Source of the DNA: Bacteroidales bacterium
GTDB taxonomy: Bacteria > Bacteroidota > Bacteroidia > Bacteroidales > UBA932
Assembly (NCBI GenBank): GCA_024398105.1
Contig: JAKSJP010000020.1
Span: forward strand, 1 to 46,419
Reading direction: 5' to 3'
Length of the DNA stretch: 46,419 bases
Part shown: positions 33,569 through 42,123 of the stretch, piece by piece
How positions within the stretch are numbered: position 1 is the first letter of the stretch
Layout: the number at the start of each line of letters is the position of its first letter
Position numbers and translations under genes: made by a program
Notes under the pieces: generated by a model
What the model was told of the DNA's origin: nothing
Database searches by the model: none
What the model saw: only the letters and a program-made list of their open reading frames with translations

Positions 33569-34768
33569 ATGGGAAGAAAGACATTATTCATTTCCACGAT
33601 GGTCCTGGTAGCAGCCCTCTCCTGCGAACCGGTAGACCATCTCGGTCCCGAGAGTCCAGGAACGGTCGCCGGGGCCCAGGATTTCGCGAAGCTGCTTTCG
33701 GCGATCGACCTTGGCTCAGAACAGTACGCGGAAGTCTATGATGCAGTGAATTCGTCCATAGACAACGGCTACGACGAAGAATACACACTGCGCAATCTTT
33801 TCGAGACGCCAGGCGCGGGAGTCGGGGACGATGTCACCAAGGCTCCGGCGAAGTCCTATGACCGCCCTCTGCGCGAGCTGATATCGGAATATCTGACTGC
33901 TACCAAGGCAGCAGGGGACGCCTCCGGGAAGTATCCGGAGAACTTCATCTCAGACCTTATCTCGTCAGAGGCCCAGATATACTGGCCCTATTCGGAAAAC
34001 TGGGATGGCGTGACCGCCCCGATCTACACATTCAACCCCGGGGGAGAAAGCGAGACCAGCATAGGATACAAAGTAACCGTCAATGAAGAAGGCGAGCGGG
34101 AGATAACCGAGGTGACCGTGACCGAGGAACTGGCCATGGAAACTCCGGTCTGGGTGATCAACCGCAACGACGACAGCAGCTTCACGACCCTGGAGATGCT
34201 CCGCAAGTCCGACCCGGATTGGGGTGCAGGAGGAGCGATAACCATAGGCGGGAACAAGGGCGCTACGAAGGCAGGGGATGACGAGCCGAAGCTCAGGACC
34301 CTGATCCTGAAACAGTTCACCTCCCACCGCAACTATGACATATGGCTGGCCGGAGCAAGCGAGTTCTTCGTCAAGACCGGCTCTGTAGAGGACTTCTCGG
34401 CGAGCACGGAGGCGGAACTCCTTCTCTACGACCCTTCGATCACAGACTTCGTGGTCGTCGTAAGACGCGGCAAGGTGGGCCTCCCTATCCATTTCAACGC
34501 GGTCCTCGTCTCCCAATGGACGGATCAGCTGACAAGCTGTGCGTTCATGGTACATGAAGACGACGGCGGTACCCAGACCTCCTGGAAGTGCAGTGCAGAG
34601 GTCAAGCTCAAGTCGAAGACGACCGGCTTCAACATCGAGATCCCGTTCAGGTCAAGGGACGACATCGTCTGGAGAGGACAGCTGAGCCGTGCCTACCTTG
34701 AAAAGTATTCAGGCACGACGGGCCACTTTGGAGACGTGGATATAAAATTTGAGATCGTGGAGTTGTAA
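33569..34768 (+). CDS. Putative lipoprotein of unknown function
   Basis: I do not recognise the family. The ATG at 33569 gives 399 residues beginning MGRKTLFISTMVLVAALSCEP, a lipoprotein signal with cysteine at residue 19. The frame can be opened to 33485, but that part lies on the preceding terminator. The mature protein is acidic and rich in Asp, Glu, Thr and Ser, with two short threonine-lysine-alanine segments (VTKAPAKSYD, GATKAGDDEP) and a beta-rich C-terminal half (EVKLKSKTTGFNIEIPFRSR). Cysteines are rare. It stands alone between the prmC terminator and a convergent gene 7 bases downstream. A surface or periplasmic role is likely from the lipobox only. Confidence 0.75.
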   Translation: MGRKTLFISTMVLVAALSCEPVDHLGPESPGTVAGAQDFAKLLSAIDLGSEQYAEVYDAVNSSIDNGYDEEYTLRNLFETPGAGVGDDVTKAPAKSYDRPLRELISEYLTATKAAGDASGKYPENFISDLISSEAQIYWPYSENWDGVTAPIYTFNPGGESETSIGYKVTVNEEGEREITEVTVTEELAMETPVWVINRNDDSSFTTLEMLRKSDPDWGAGGAITIGGNKGATKAGDDEPKLRTLILKQFTSHRNYDIWLAGASEFFVKTGSVEDFSASTEAELLLYDPSITDFVVVVRRGKVGLPIHFNAVLVSQWTDQLTSCAFMVHEDDGGTQTSWKCSAEVKLKSKTTGFNIEIPFRSRDDIVWRGQLSRAYLEKYSGTTGHFGDVDIKFEIVEL

Positions 34769-34775
34769 AGGCGGC

Positions 34776-35459
34776 CTAGGCTTCTCCGTTGATATGCTTC
34801 GCAGCAGCGTCGAGAGCCTCATAGAAATCGGCTCCGTAAATTTCAGTGAGAGGCTCCTTCAGGAACTGATATACCCTGATGCCCTCTCGCTTTCCTTTCT
34901 CGAACGCATCCTTGCAGATGTTCCATCTGTGGAGGTTCAGAGCGTCCATTCCGCTGCTCAGACGGGTCACCCTGATAGGGTAGAGCCAGCATGAGACAGG
35001 CTTGCGGAAACTGCATTTGCCCTGGAAGAAGCACCTTTCCACAGAACACAGGCAGATGGCCTTGCCATCCTCGCCCTTCTCATAGTGGATATAAGCGCAG
35101 TCTTCAAGCCCTGCCGTGCCGATCAGACCGTCGGTGCCGGGGATATAGTCAAGACCTTCGATGCGATGAGGAGTGGATACCACAGGGGTGACGATGTCGC
35201 CGTCCCTGTCGATCTGGAAGAATCCGTTGGCGTCGACCGCGTCCCTTCCTTCCTGGGTCATCAATGGGGAATACACCTCATAGTTGCGCTCAAGCTCCTC
35301 AGCCTCACCTTCCTTCATAGGAGCGCCGCTGTCGCCGATCACACAGCAGCAGCCCTTGCATTTCTCGTAGTCGCAGGCAAAATATTCTGTCACGACATCC
35401 TCTGCCACGAGGACGCCGTCTATCTCTATGATAGTTCCGAAAGCCGATCTCTTTCCCAT
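34776..35459 (-). CDS. DUF3109 family cysteine-rich protein
   Basis: The 227-residue cytoplasmic protein carries the DUF3109 pattern: FACDYEKCKGCCCVIGDSGAP near the N-terminus (about 28-48), CAYIHYEKGEDGKAICLCSVE, and CSFRKPVSCWLYPIRV. The eight or more clustered cysteines suggest a metal or iron-sulfur site, as in the related YkgJ-type CxxC proteins; this is inference and no reaction is known. It starts 11 bases after the M16-like gene and is probably cotranscribed with it. Confidence 0.88.
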   Translation of the reverse strand: MGKRSAFGTIIEIDGVLVAEDVVTEYFACDYEKCKGCCCVIGDSGAPMKEGEAEELERNYEVYSPLMTQEGRDAVDANGFFQIDRDGDIVTPVVSTPHRIEGLDYIPGTDGLIGTAGLEDCAYIHYEKGEDGKAICLCSVERCFFQGKCSFRKPVSCWLYPIRVTRLSSGMDALNLHRWNICKDAFEKGKREGIRVYQFLKEPLTEIYGADFYEALDAAAKHINGEA

Positions 35460-35470
35460 CTTTTATTCAA

Positions 35471-38365
35471 TTACTCTTGATTCTCCCCAGTTTCCTGGGA
35501 TTCTTCCTGGGCTGTCTCCTCTTCCATCTGGGCAGGCATCGCGATTTCCAGCGCATCTGCCTCTTCCGGACAGACAGTGACTGAGTCAGCCGGTTCCGGA
35601 GGTGTGATCACTATCTCCAGCGTATGCAGGTCGATCGTGTCCGCAGGCACTATAGATCCGTCGAAAGGATAGTAGAACGAACCAGGTACAGGCCTCAAAG
35701 GTTCTACCTTGATGGTGTTCTGCTCCCTTACAGGTACTTCGTTGAACTCCTTCATATCGCGCTTGCGTACGACATATTCAGCGATTCCGCCACCGGCGAG
35801 GGCTGAGAGGATAGGGTTGACGGAAGTCTCCTTGACAGAGGAGATCCTGCCTTTATAGTCAGTGACGAGGTCCTTGCCGTAGGAATATCTGAGCGAGAGC
35901 ATCCTGGTCATCATTCCAGGATCCTTCATCCATGATTCGAAATAGTTGTTGAGGACGCTCTTGGCGACCTTGAGTCCATTTGCCGAAATGCCCTTGCTGC
36001 CGACCTCCTGGACCGCCTTCCTTGCCAGCTCCAGCACCACGTCCGCTGAATCAGTCCGCATCATCGAAGCCGGGAGTCCGCTGAGGTCTGCCTGCGAGAG
36101 GACTATGTCCATGGTAAGTTCCTCGTCAGGGAACATCCTGACCTCGTGCGAGACCTGTGCAGTCCAGCCTCTCTGCGAGATGGCCGAAGCGACTGCCTCC
36201 TGCATCGTGATGGCCGCGATGTTCGCCGCCATGAAATTGTCTGAGGTATAGTTGATAGGAGCAGACAGTGAGATTCCGACGGCCGGGCTCTCTTCCACGG
36301 CGTAGCCGGTAACCCTCGAAGCTACTGTTCCTCTGTGGCTTCTTGACCTGGAGGCGTAGGCCTTCTCGGTCTTGAACGAACCTATATATTGAAGCATGGT
36401 CTTCCTCAGAAGATTGACATCGATGTCTCCCACTATGATGAGCGCGCCGTCATTTGACCTCGCGAAGGTCTCGTCGAAATACTTCTGTGCCCTGCTCTGG
36501 AGATCGTCCGCGAGGCGCACCGGCCTCTTGTGCTCGGACATGATGATCTCCTTGTTCATCAGGCTGTCCAGCTTTGCGACGACCTGTCCTTCTTCACCGG
36601 AGATATCCGTACACTCCCTGAAATACCTGTAGGCATCTGCGTCGAGGCTTCTGCTCTCGGCTATCGACAGGAGGGATTTCATCAGAAGCTGGATCTTTCC
36701 TGATCTGGCACTTCCGCTGATGCTGAACTCCGAAAGCGAATTGCTTATGTCCATGGTTATTCCGTTCGAACGGACCATGTCCATGAAATCCTCGCCCTTC
36801 ATCCCGGAGATCCTGTATGTCCTGAGGATGTCAGCAAGGTAGGCACCTTCGCCTATCTTGAGGCCACGCATGTTCGAGAAACCGCCTTTCACTATCCATG
36901 AATAGTGGAAACTGCCGCTGCCCGGAACCCTCTTATAGATGATCTTCATTCCGTTCGTGAAGGTCCACATCTCGCCGCCGTACAGAGGCTCAGGCGATAC
37001 CAGCCTGATCTTGGTCTTTCCGGAAGGCTTGCGGAGCGAGGTGGTGTCCGCGCTGAATGAGCGGCCGTTGTCCGCAGGGGATGAAGGCCAGCCTGTCAGG
37101 AACGCCTCCTTGACCTTGCCGGCTGTCACGCCTTCTGCCTCAGTCTCGCAGATGAGGGCAAGATTCCTGCTCCTGTCCACCAGGGCCGACACGAAATTGT
37201 TGAAAAGTGAAGAAGACGTCGCGGCGTCGATCGCCCTGTCGGAGAAGAACCTGAGATTGTCCTGGTCAGATGCCAGCGAAGCTCCGTGCAGGAACGCCGC
37301 TATGCACTTGTCGACATAGGCCGAATTCTCGATGACCGTCTTTCCGTATCTGTCGCTGAGCACGAGGCTGAGCTCGTTCTCTATGTCCATGAACTCCGCC
37401 GCCGAGGTACCATGGGCCTCGATACCCGCCAAGGTCGCGGCAAGTATGCCTGTCGCCTTGTCAAGATGCTGGGCGGAGGTGGAGATGCTGATCCTGAACA
37501 GCTCGTCGCCGCCCTTGTCGGCGCTGCTCTGGTATGAGTAACCGATCGATGAATATGGGACGCCCGCCTCACGCAGTGCCCTTGAAAGCCTCTTCTTCAG
37601 CAGGATCTCCAGCTCTGCGGCATATCTTGAAGTCACGAGAGGAAGTACGGTTGCCATGTCCCCGGCCGGGGTCCTCGGGTACCTGTATTCCGCCGAAATG
37701 CTGTTACGGGACCATGAACGCACGACCTTGACGTCCGGCTCTTCGGTATCCTTCCACTGGTACTCGCCCGAGCTGCGTACCGCCTGTCTTTTCGCGACGA
37801 ACATGGACAGCATGTCCATCTTGCCCCGTATCTCACCTTCGTTGACGTCGCCGGATATGATGACCGCCTGGTTCTCCGGGGCATAGTTCGGACCCATCTT
37901 GCCGCCTTCGCGTCCGATGATGTCGAACACCATCAGGAGCGTTGAGTCGACTATGTCCGCCTGCCTGGCGAGCACAAGGTTCTCGAACCTGTAGACAGAG
38001 GCGTCAGGAGTCACTCTGACGAAGCCGTGGCCGGAAGGATGTACGGACTTGCCTTTGAGATATGTGAACGGGGTGGTCCTCCCCATGAAATGAGGCAGGT
38101 CTGCGAGCGCACCCCTGGCATTTACTGTCGCCATTCCTCTCAGGTCGCTTCCCTCGTCGCTGCTTCCGGCCTTCTGTACAAGAGCTATGTCAGCCATGCC
38201 CTTATAGGTCGGATTGCTTATTATATAATAATTTATGCCGTTGGCGAGAGTGCCTGAACTGATGTTTTTTGAGGCTGGCAACGTCGGAAGGTCTGCTGCT
38301 GGCACGGTAATTGGAAGGAGTGCTGACAGCAAAGACGTTAAAAGGTATTTTCTTAAAAATTTCAT
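35471..38365 (-). CDS. M16 (insulinase-like) protein lacking the zinc motif
   Basis: The 964-residue exported protein (signal peptide 1-23, ending VPA) has two M16-type halves. The N-terminal half shows LANGINYYIISNP and ALVQKAGSSDEGSDLRGMA, which align with the usual start of bacterial M16 enzymes. Where HxxEH should follow (GLAHFLEHM-type), this protein reads RGMATVNARGALADLPHF, so both zinc histidines and the glutamate are missing. The second half (MWTFTNGMKIIYKRVPGSGSF) resembles the non-catalytic M16 C-domain. The tail from about 930 is Glu-rich. A catalytically inactive chamber or binding protein is the best reading. It has its own -7 element and leads the DUF3109 gene. Confidence 0.85.
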   Translation of the reverse strand: MKFLRKYLLTSLLSALLPITVPAADLPTLPASKNISSGTLANGINYYIISNPTYKGMADIALVQKAGSSDEGSDLRGMATVNARGALADLPHFMGRTTPFTYLKGKSVHPSGHGFVRVTPDASVYRFENLVLARQADIVDSTLLMVFDIIGREGGKMGPNYAPENQAVIISGDVNEGEIRGKMDMLSMFVAKRQAVRSSGEYQWKDTEEPDVKVVRSWSRNSISAEYRYPRTPAGDMATVLPLVTSRYAAELEILLKKRLSRALREAGVPYSSIGYSYQSSADKGGDELFRISISTSAQHLDKATGILAATLAGIEAHGTSAAEFMDIENELSLVLSDRYGKTVIENSAYVDKCIAAFLHGASLASDQDNLRFFSDRAIDAATSSSLFNNFVSALVDRSRNLALICETEAEGVTAGKVKEAFLTGWPSSPADNGRSFSADTTSLRKPSGKTKIRLVSPEPLYGGEMWTFTNGMKIIYKRVPGSGSFHYSWIVKGGFSNMRGLKIGEGAYLADILRTYRISGMKGEDFMDMVRSNGITMDISNSLSEFSISGSARSGKIQLLMKSLLSIAESRSLDADAYRYFRECTDISGEEGQVVAKLDSLMNKEIIMSEHKRPVRLADDLQSRAQKYFDETFARSNDGALIIVGDIDVNLLRKTMLQYIGSFKTEKAYASRSRSHRGTVASRVTGYAVEESPAVGISLSAPINYTSDNFMAANIAAITMQEAVASAISQRGWTAQVSHEVRMFPDEELTMDIVLSQADLSGLPASMMRTDSADVVLELARKAVQEVGSKGISANGLKVAKSVLNNYFESWMKDPGMMTRMLSLRYSYGKDLVTDYKGRISSVKETSVNPILSALAGGGIAEYVVRKRDMKEFNEVPVREQNTIKVEPLRPVPGSFYYPFDGSIVPADTIDLHTLEIVITPPEPADSVTVCPEEADALEIAMPAQMEEETAQEESQETGENQE

Positions 38366-38383
38366 GAAAAGCCGGCGTTAATG

Positions 38384-38391
38384 CAAAAATA
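38384..38391 (-). promoter_or_regulatory. -7 promoter element of the M16-like gene
   Basis: The minus strand reads TATTTTTG, an exact TAnnTTTG match 18 bases upstream of the ATG at 38365, back to back with the promoter of the TPR gene. Confidence 0.6.
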
Positions 38392-38403
38392 GGATAATTT
38401 TAT

Positions 38404-38411
38404 TATCTTTG
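38404..38411 (+). promoter_or_regulatory. -7 promoter element of the TPR protein gene
   Basis: TATCTTTG is an exact TAnnTTTG match 64 bases ahead of the ATG at 38476. The roughly 55-base leader is A-rich near the start codon, the usual substitute for a Shine-Dalgarno sequence in this phylum. Confidence 0.65.
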
Positions 38412-38475
38412 TCAAGTATGGTTCATACCGCAAAACCAATACCACAAAGATTATTAACTAAACTAGTATTATAAA

Positions 38476-39411
38476 ATGAAAAAGATTATTCTTTCCCTCG
38501 CTGCAGTGATCCTCTCAGCAGGATTCGTTTTCGCTCAGGACATGGCCAGCGCAACTGAGACTGCAAAGACAGCAAATGACGCACTTAGCATCAAGGATTA
38601 TGCATCTGCACTCGCTGGTTTCCAGCAGGCACTTACCGAGGCTTCTGCTTGTGGTGAGGAAGGTGAGGAGCTTGTAAATACATGTAAGGGTGTCATCCCT
38701 ACAATCATGCTCAACATCGCAAAGAACGCCATCAAGGAGTCTAAGTTCGACGATGGTCTCAAGACTCTTGCAGACGCTATCAAGACTGCAGGTGAGTACG
38801 GTGCAGACGATGTAGTCGCTGAGGCTACTACTCTCGTAGGCCAGGCTAAGAAGGCTAAGGCAAGCTCACTCGTGAAGGCAAAGGATTATGTAAATGCTAT
38901 CGCAGCATATAAGGAGGTCCTCGAGGCTGATCCTGCAGACGGTGCTTCAGCACTCCAGCTTGGTGCAGCTCTCAACGCTACAGGTGACGCAGCAGGTGCT
39001 ATCGCAGCATTCGAGCAGGCTATGGCAAACGGCCAGGAGGCTACTGCAAAGAAGCAGCTCGCCAACATCTACCTCAAGGACGGCCAGGCTCTCCTCAAGG
39101 AGAAGAAGTTCAAGGAGGCTATCGAGGCTTGCCTCAAGTCAGCTGAGTACAACCCTTCAGCAAACGCTTACAAGCTCGCAGCTTCTGCAGCAACCCAGAG
39201 CAAGGACAACGCAAACGCTATCGCATACTACGAGAAGTATCTCGAGGTTTCACCAGACGCTAAGGATGCTCCTGCAATCACCTTCACAATCGCTGCTCTC
39301 TACCAGCAGGCAGGTAACAAGGCTAAGGCTCTTGAGAACTACAAGAAGGTTGCAAGCGACCCAACATACGGTCCACAGGCTAAGCCTCAGATCGACGCTC
39401 TCAGCAAGTAA
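38476..39411 (+). CDS. Exported tetratricopeptide-repeat protein
   Basis: The 311-residue protein has a signal peptide (1-20, ending VFA) and is otherwise all-helical and Ala/Lys-rich. TPR-like units are recognisable as IKDYASALAGFQQAL (about 40-54), KDYVNAIAAYKEVLEADP, GDAAGAIAAFEQAM, KKFKEAIEACLKSAEYNP and DNANAIAYYEKYLEVSP. The repeats suggest a periplasmic protein-protein scaffold; partners are unknown. Codon use is extremely biased (CTC, GCT, AAG), like susCD, so high expression is likely. The next gene starts 2 bases after its stop. Confidence 0.87.
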   Translation: MKKIILSLAAVILSAGFVFAQDMASATETAKTANDALSIKDYASALAGFQQALTEASACGEEGEELVNTCKGVIPTIMLNIAKNAIKESKFDDGLKTLADAIKTAGEYGADDVVAEATTLVGQAKKAKASSLVKAKDYVNAIAAYKEVLEADPADGASALQLGAALNATGDAAGAIAAFEQAMANGQEATAKKQLANIYLKDGQALLKEKKFKEAIEACLKSAEYNPSANAYKLAASAATQSKDNANAIAYYEKYLEVSPDAKDAPAITFTIAALYQQAGNKAKALENYKKVASDPTYGPQAKPQIDALSK

Positions 39412-39413
39412 TA

Positions 39414-41291
39414 ATGACTTCGCTTGAGCTCCTGGCGCCAGCCAGAAACGCTGAAATCGGCATCGCAGCTATTGACTGCGGTGCCGATGCTGTGTATATG
39501 GCGGGACCGTCTTTCGGAGCCCGTCAGGACGCAGGCAACCCTGTCGAGGACATCGCCACGGTCTGTGCCCATGCACGACGCTATGGAGCCCGGGTCTATG
39601 TCACCCTCAATACTATTCTCTACGACAGCGAGCTGGAGGAGGCCAGGAAGCTGATGCTTGCCCTGCAGGCTGTCGGCGTGACCGCCTTCATCGTCCAGGA
39701 CCTTGCAGTTGTAAGGATGGCGCGCGAGAGCGGGGTGACCATCCCTCTGCACGCCTCCACCCAATGTTCTATCCGAACCCCTGAGAAAGCCCGTCTCTAC
39801 CAGGACATGGGCTTCTCGAGAGTAGTGCTGGAACGTCAGCTTTCCCTTGAGCAGATCCGCTCGGTAAGGAAGGCGATCGAATCGGAAATCGAGTTCTTTG
39901 TCCATGGTGCCCTGTGCGTCTGCTACAGCGGCGAGTGCTACCTTTCCGAGCACATCGCCCTCAGGAGTGCCAACAGAGGCTCCTGCATACAGGCATGCCG
40001 TTCGAGGTATGACCTTGTGGACAAGGACGGAAAGGTGGTGATGAAGGACAAGGCACTGCTTTCACTCAAGGACTACAATCTGTCTTCAAGGCTTGAGGAT
40101 CTCGCAGACGCAGGTGTCTGCTCGTTCAAGATCGAGGGTCGTCTGAAGAATATCTCATATGTCAGGAACGTGGTGAGGAAGTACTCCATGGAACTTGACG
40201 CTCTCGTGTCCAAGAGGCCGGGAGACTATGAAAGAGCCTCTGCCGGAAGGGTGGTCAAGGGCTTCATGCCTGATCTCGGGAAGACCTTCAACCGCGGATA
40301 TACAGAACTCTTCCTTGACGGAAAGAGAGGTCGCTGGGCCTCGATGGACATCCCTAAGGGCAAGGGTGAGGAGGTCGGAACGATAGTTTCCGCAAGGCCG
40401 TCTGGCAGGGAGAACATGGAGCTCTCGGTCAAGCTTCTCCCGGGAGTGGTCCTTTCGAACGGAGACGGATTCGCCTGCATGGCAGGAGGAGAGGTCATCG
40501 GTTTCAGGGGCGATGTCTGCACCGGCAACCGCATTCTGTGCCGCTCGCTCCAGAGTCCTGGACCGGGCGCGAATGCCGGTCTGAAGCCAGGAACGAAACT
40601 TTTCAGGAACATAAGCGTCGCCTTCGAGAAGGAGATGAGTTCCCAGCCATGCCTTAGGGAGATCCCGACGGAGGTGATGGTAGCAGTGTCGCGGGAACAG
40701 GGTACCATAGTCCTGACCGCCTCTGCCCGTACGCAGGACGGGAGGACGGCTCTTGTCAGGGTGGAATGCGGCGACGTAGTGGCGGACAACCAGGAGAGGA
40801 TGCGCTCGTTGATCGAGAACCAGCTGAGCCGTCATTCGGGGGATTTCGCCTTTACGCTTGTAAGTATATCAGGACAGGGGATGCCGCTTCTTGCCGCCGC
40901 TGCACTCAACGGCATCAGAAGGTCTCTCGCCGAGCAGCTGGAGGGTTCTGACTGCCTCTGTTCACCAATCATGGACCGCACGCTTGAGAACCATGCCGGC
41001 CGTGCGCTTGAAGGCCAGGAGATAGGCTACAGATGCAATGTCGCCAATGCGCTTTCAAGACAGTCCTATCTGGAGATGGGTGCCTCTTCTGTAGCAGCTG
41101 CGTACGAACTCGAGCACCAGGAAGGTGTCGAGCTGATGCGCACGAAATACTGTATCCGCTATGAACTTGGACTATGTCTCAAGCACGGCGGAAACAAGGT
41201 GCAGGGTCCGCTGTACCTTGTCAATAACGGGCGTCGTCTGGCCCTTGGCTTTGATTGTAAGGAATGTGAGATGACCGTCAAGGAGGCTTGA
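39414..41291 (+). CDS. Peptidase U32 family protein (RlhA/TrhP-like)
   Basis: The 625-residue protein starts with the U32 signature ELLAPARNAEIGIAAIDCGADAVY and contains the cysteine cluster characteristic of the family: VHGALCVCYSGECYLS and RGSCIQACRSRYDL (about 163-205), followed by LKDYNL and FKIEGRLK. Family members studied in E. coli act in prephenate-dependent hydroxylation of 23S rRNA (RlhA) or tRNA (TrhP) rather than proteolysis, so an RNA-modification role is likely. The choice of subfamily is uncertain. It has the long C-terminal collagenase-like extension. It is tightly linked to the TPR gene. Confidence 0.9.
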   Translation: MTSLELLAPARNAEIGIAAIDCGADAVYMAGPSFGARQDAGNPVEDIATVCAHARRYGARVYVTLNTILYDSELEEARKLMLALQAVGVTAFIVQDLAVVRMARESGVTIPLHASTQCSIRTPEKARLYQDMGFSRVVLERQLSLEQIRSVRKAIESEIEFFVHGALCVCYSGECYLSEHIALRSANRGSCIQACRSRYDLVDKDGKVVMKDKALLSLKDYNLSSRLEDLADAGVCSFKIEGRLKNISYVRNVVRKYSMELDALVSKRPGDYERASAGRVVKGFMPDLGKTFNRGYTELFLDGKRGRWASMDIPKGKGEEVGTIVSARPSGRENMELSVKLLPGVVLSNGDGFACMAGGEVIGFRGDVCTGNRILCRSLQSPGPGANAGLKPGTKLFRNISVAFEKEMSSQPCLREIPTEVMVAVSREQGTIVLTASARTQDGRTALVRVECGDVVADNQERMRSLIENQLSRHSGDFAFTLVSISGQGMPLLAAAALNGIRRSLAEQLEGSDCLCSPIMDRTLENHAGRALEGQEIGYRCNVANALSRQSYLEMGASSVAAAYELEHQEGVELMRTKYCIRYELGLCLKHGGNKVQGPLYLVNNGRRLALGFDCKECEMTVKEA

Positions 41292-41305
41292 AGCGGTCAC
41301 GGAGG

Positions 41306-41542
41306 CTAAGCCTCCTGGGATTCCTCGCCGGTCATGTCCTCCGAAAGCAGCTTCATGGCTGCCTCATAGTCTTCAGCATTTACCTTGACCGCGATAGCAT
41401 TGATGTTGTCATTGATGCTAGGGTAGACTGATACGGCACCGAATGCCTGGGCAGGGATTCCATTCTCGCGGAGCATGCCTGCGGTGATCTCTGCACTCAT
41501 CTGGTCGCCGAAAGTGGCGACTGTCTTGAATTCCTCTTTCAT
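41306..41542 (-). CDS. DUF2007 small protein
   Basis: The 78-residue protein matches the DUF2007 pattern: KTVATFGDQMSAEITAGMLRENGIPA near the start and AIAVKVNAEDYEAAMKLL near the end, a ferredoxin-like fold resembling PII-type signalling proteins. Its function is unknown. It starts 19 bases downstream of the membrane-protein gene on the same strand, so the two are probably one unit, and it converges on the U32 gene. Confidence 0.82.
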   Translation of the reverse strand: MKEEFKTVATFGDQMSAEITAGMLRENGIPAQAFGAVSVYPSINDNINAIAVKVNAEDYEAAMKLLSEDMTGEESQEA

Positions 41543-41561
41543 AGTTGTAGGATATAAGTGG

Positions 41562-42032
41562 CTAGGACTGTTCGTCGTAGCGGAATTTATGCTCCAGACC
41601 CATGCTGAGCCTTACTACATCCTTGCGCAGGCCTTCCATGACGAAACCTCCGAGGCATCTTGTGAGGGTGATGCGGTCCTCGAACATCCTGAATGTCCTG
41701 TTGAGAGGTCCTGCGGCACGGAATGTCATGTTCTCTCCTTCCTCTGTCTCAAGAATGTAGGCACGGCTTTCCATGTACATTATGACACCTTCCCTGATTT
41801 CGCTGTACTCGCCCTTGACGCGTGTCTCCCTCTTCATGAAGCCGAAATATGGGTAGGCCGCACCGAAGACCACGAGCATCGCTGCGATCTGCCAGAGTGA
41901 GTCTGTGCCGTTGCGGAACATCGTGTTGATGTCGGCCTCGACGAAGCCGAGGGCAACCATGATTGTCATGATTATGACGAGGACGATCAGGAAATAGAAG
42001 AAATATTTTACTGCTCTTGTTAAGTATCGCAT
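41562..42032 (-). CDS. Small membrane protein of unknown function
   Basis: The 156-residue protein has two membrane spans (about 9-30 and 47-64) and a cytoplasmic or periplasmic beta-rich tail (MTFRAAGPLNRTFRMFEDRITLTR). I do not recognise a named family. It has a TATATTTG promoter element 23 bases upstream and is followed by the DUF2007 gene. Nothing in the sequence points to a specific activity. Confidence 0.8.
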   Translation of the reverse strand: MRYLTRAVKYFFYFLIVLVIIMTIMVALGFVEADINTMFRNGTDSLWQIAAMLVVFGAAYPYFGFMKRETRVKGEYSEIREGVIMYMESRAYILETEEGENMTFRAAGPLNRTFRMFEDRITLTRCLGGFVMEGLRKDVVRLSMGLEHKFRYDEQS

Positions 42033-42054
42033 GGTTATTGTTCTTAAACTTCAG

Positions 42055-42062
42055 CAAATATA
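42055..42062 (-). promoter_or_regulatory. -7 promoter element of the membrane-protein gene
   Basis: The minus strand reads TATATTTG, an exact TAnnTTTG match 23 bases before the ATG at 42032, divergent from the element at 42083-42090. Confidence 0.6.
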
Positions 42063-42082
42063 ACAAATTCGATAGTTTTTGT

Positions 42083-42090
42083 TAATTTTG
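42083..42090 (+). promoter_or_regulatory. -7 promoter element of the coiled-coil protein gene
   Basis: TAATTTTG is an exact TAnnTTTG match 34 bases before the ATG at 42124. A TTTTTG lies too close upstream to serve as the distal box. Confidence 0.6.
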
Positions 42091-42123
42091 TATTGATGTT
42101 AAACGCTTAAATTATCAGAAGAT

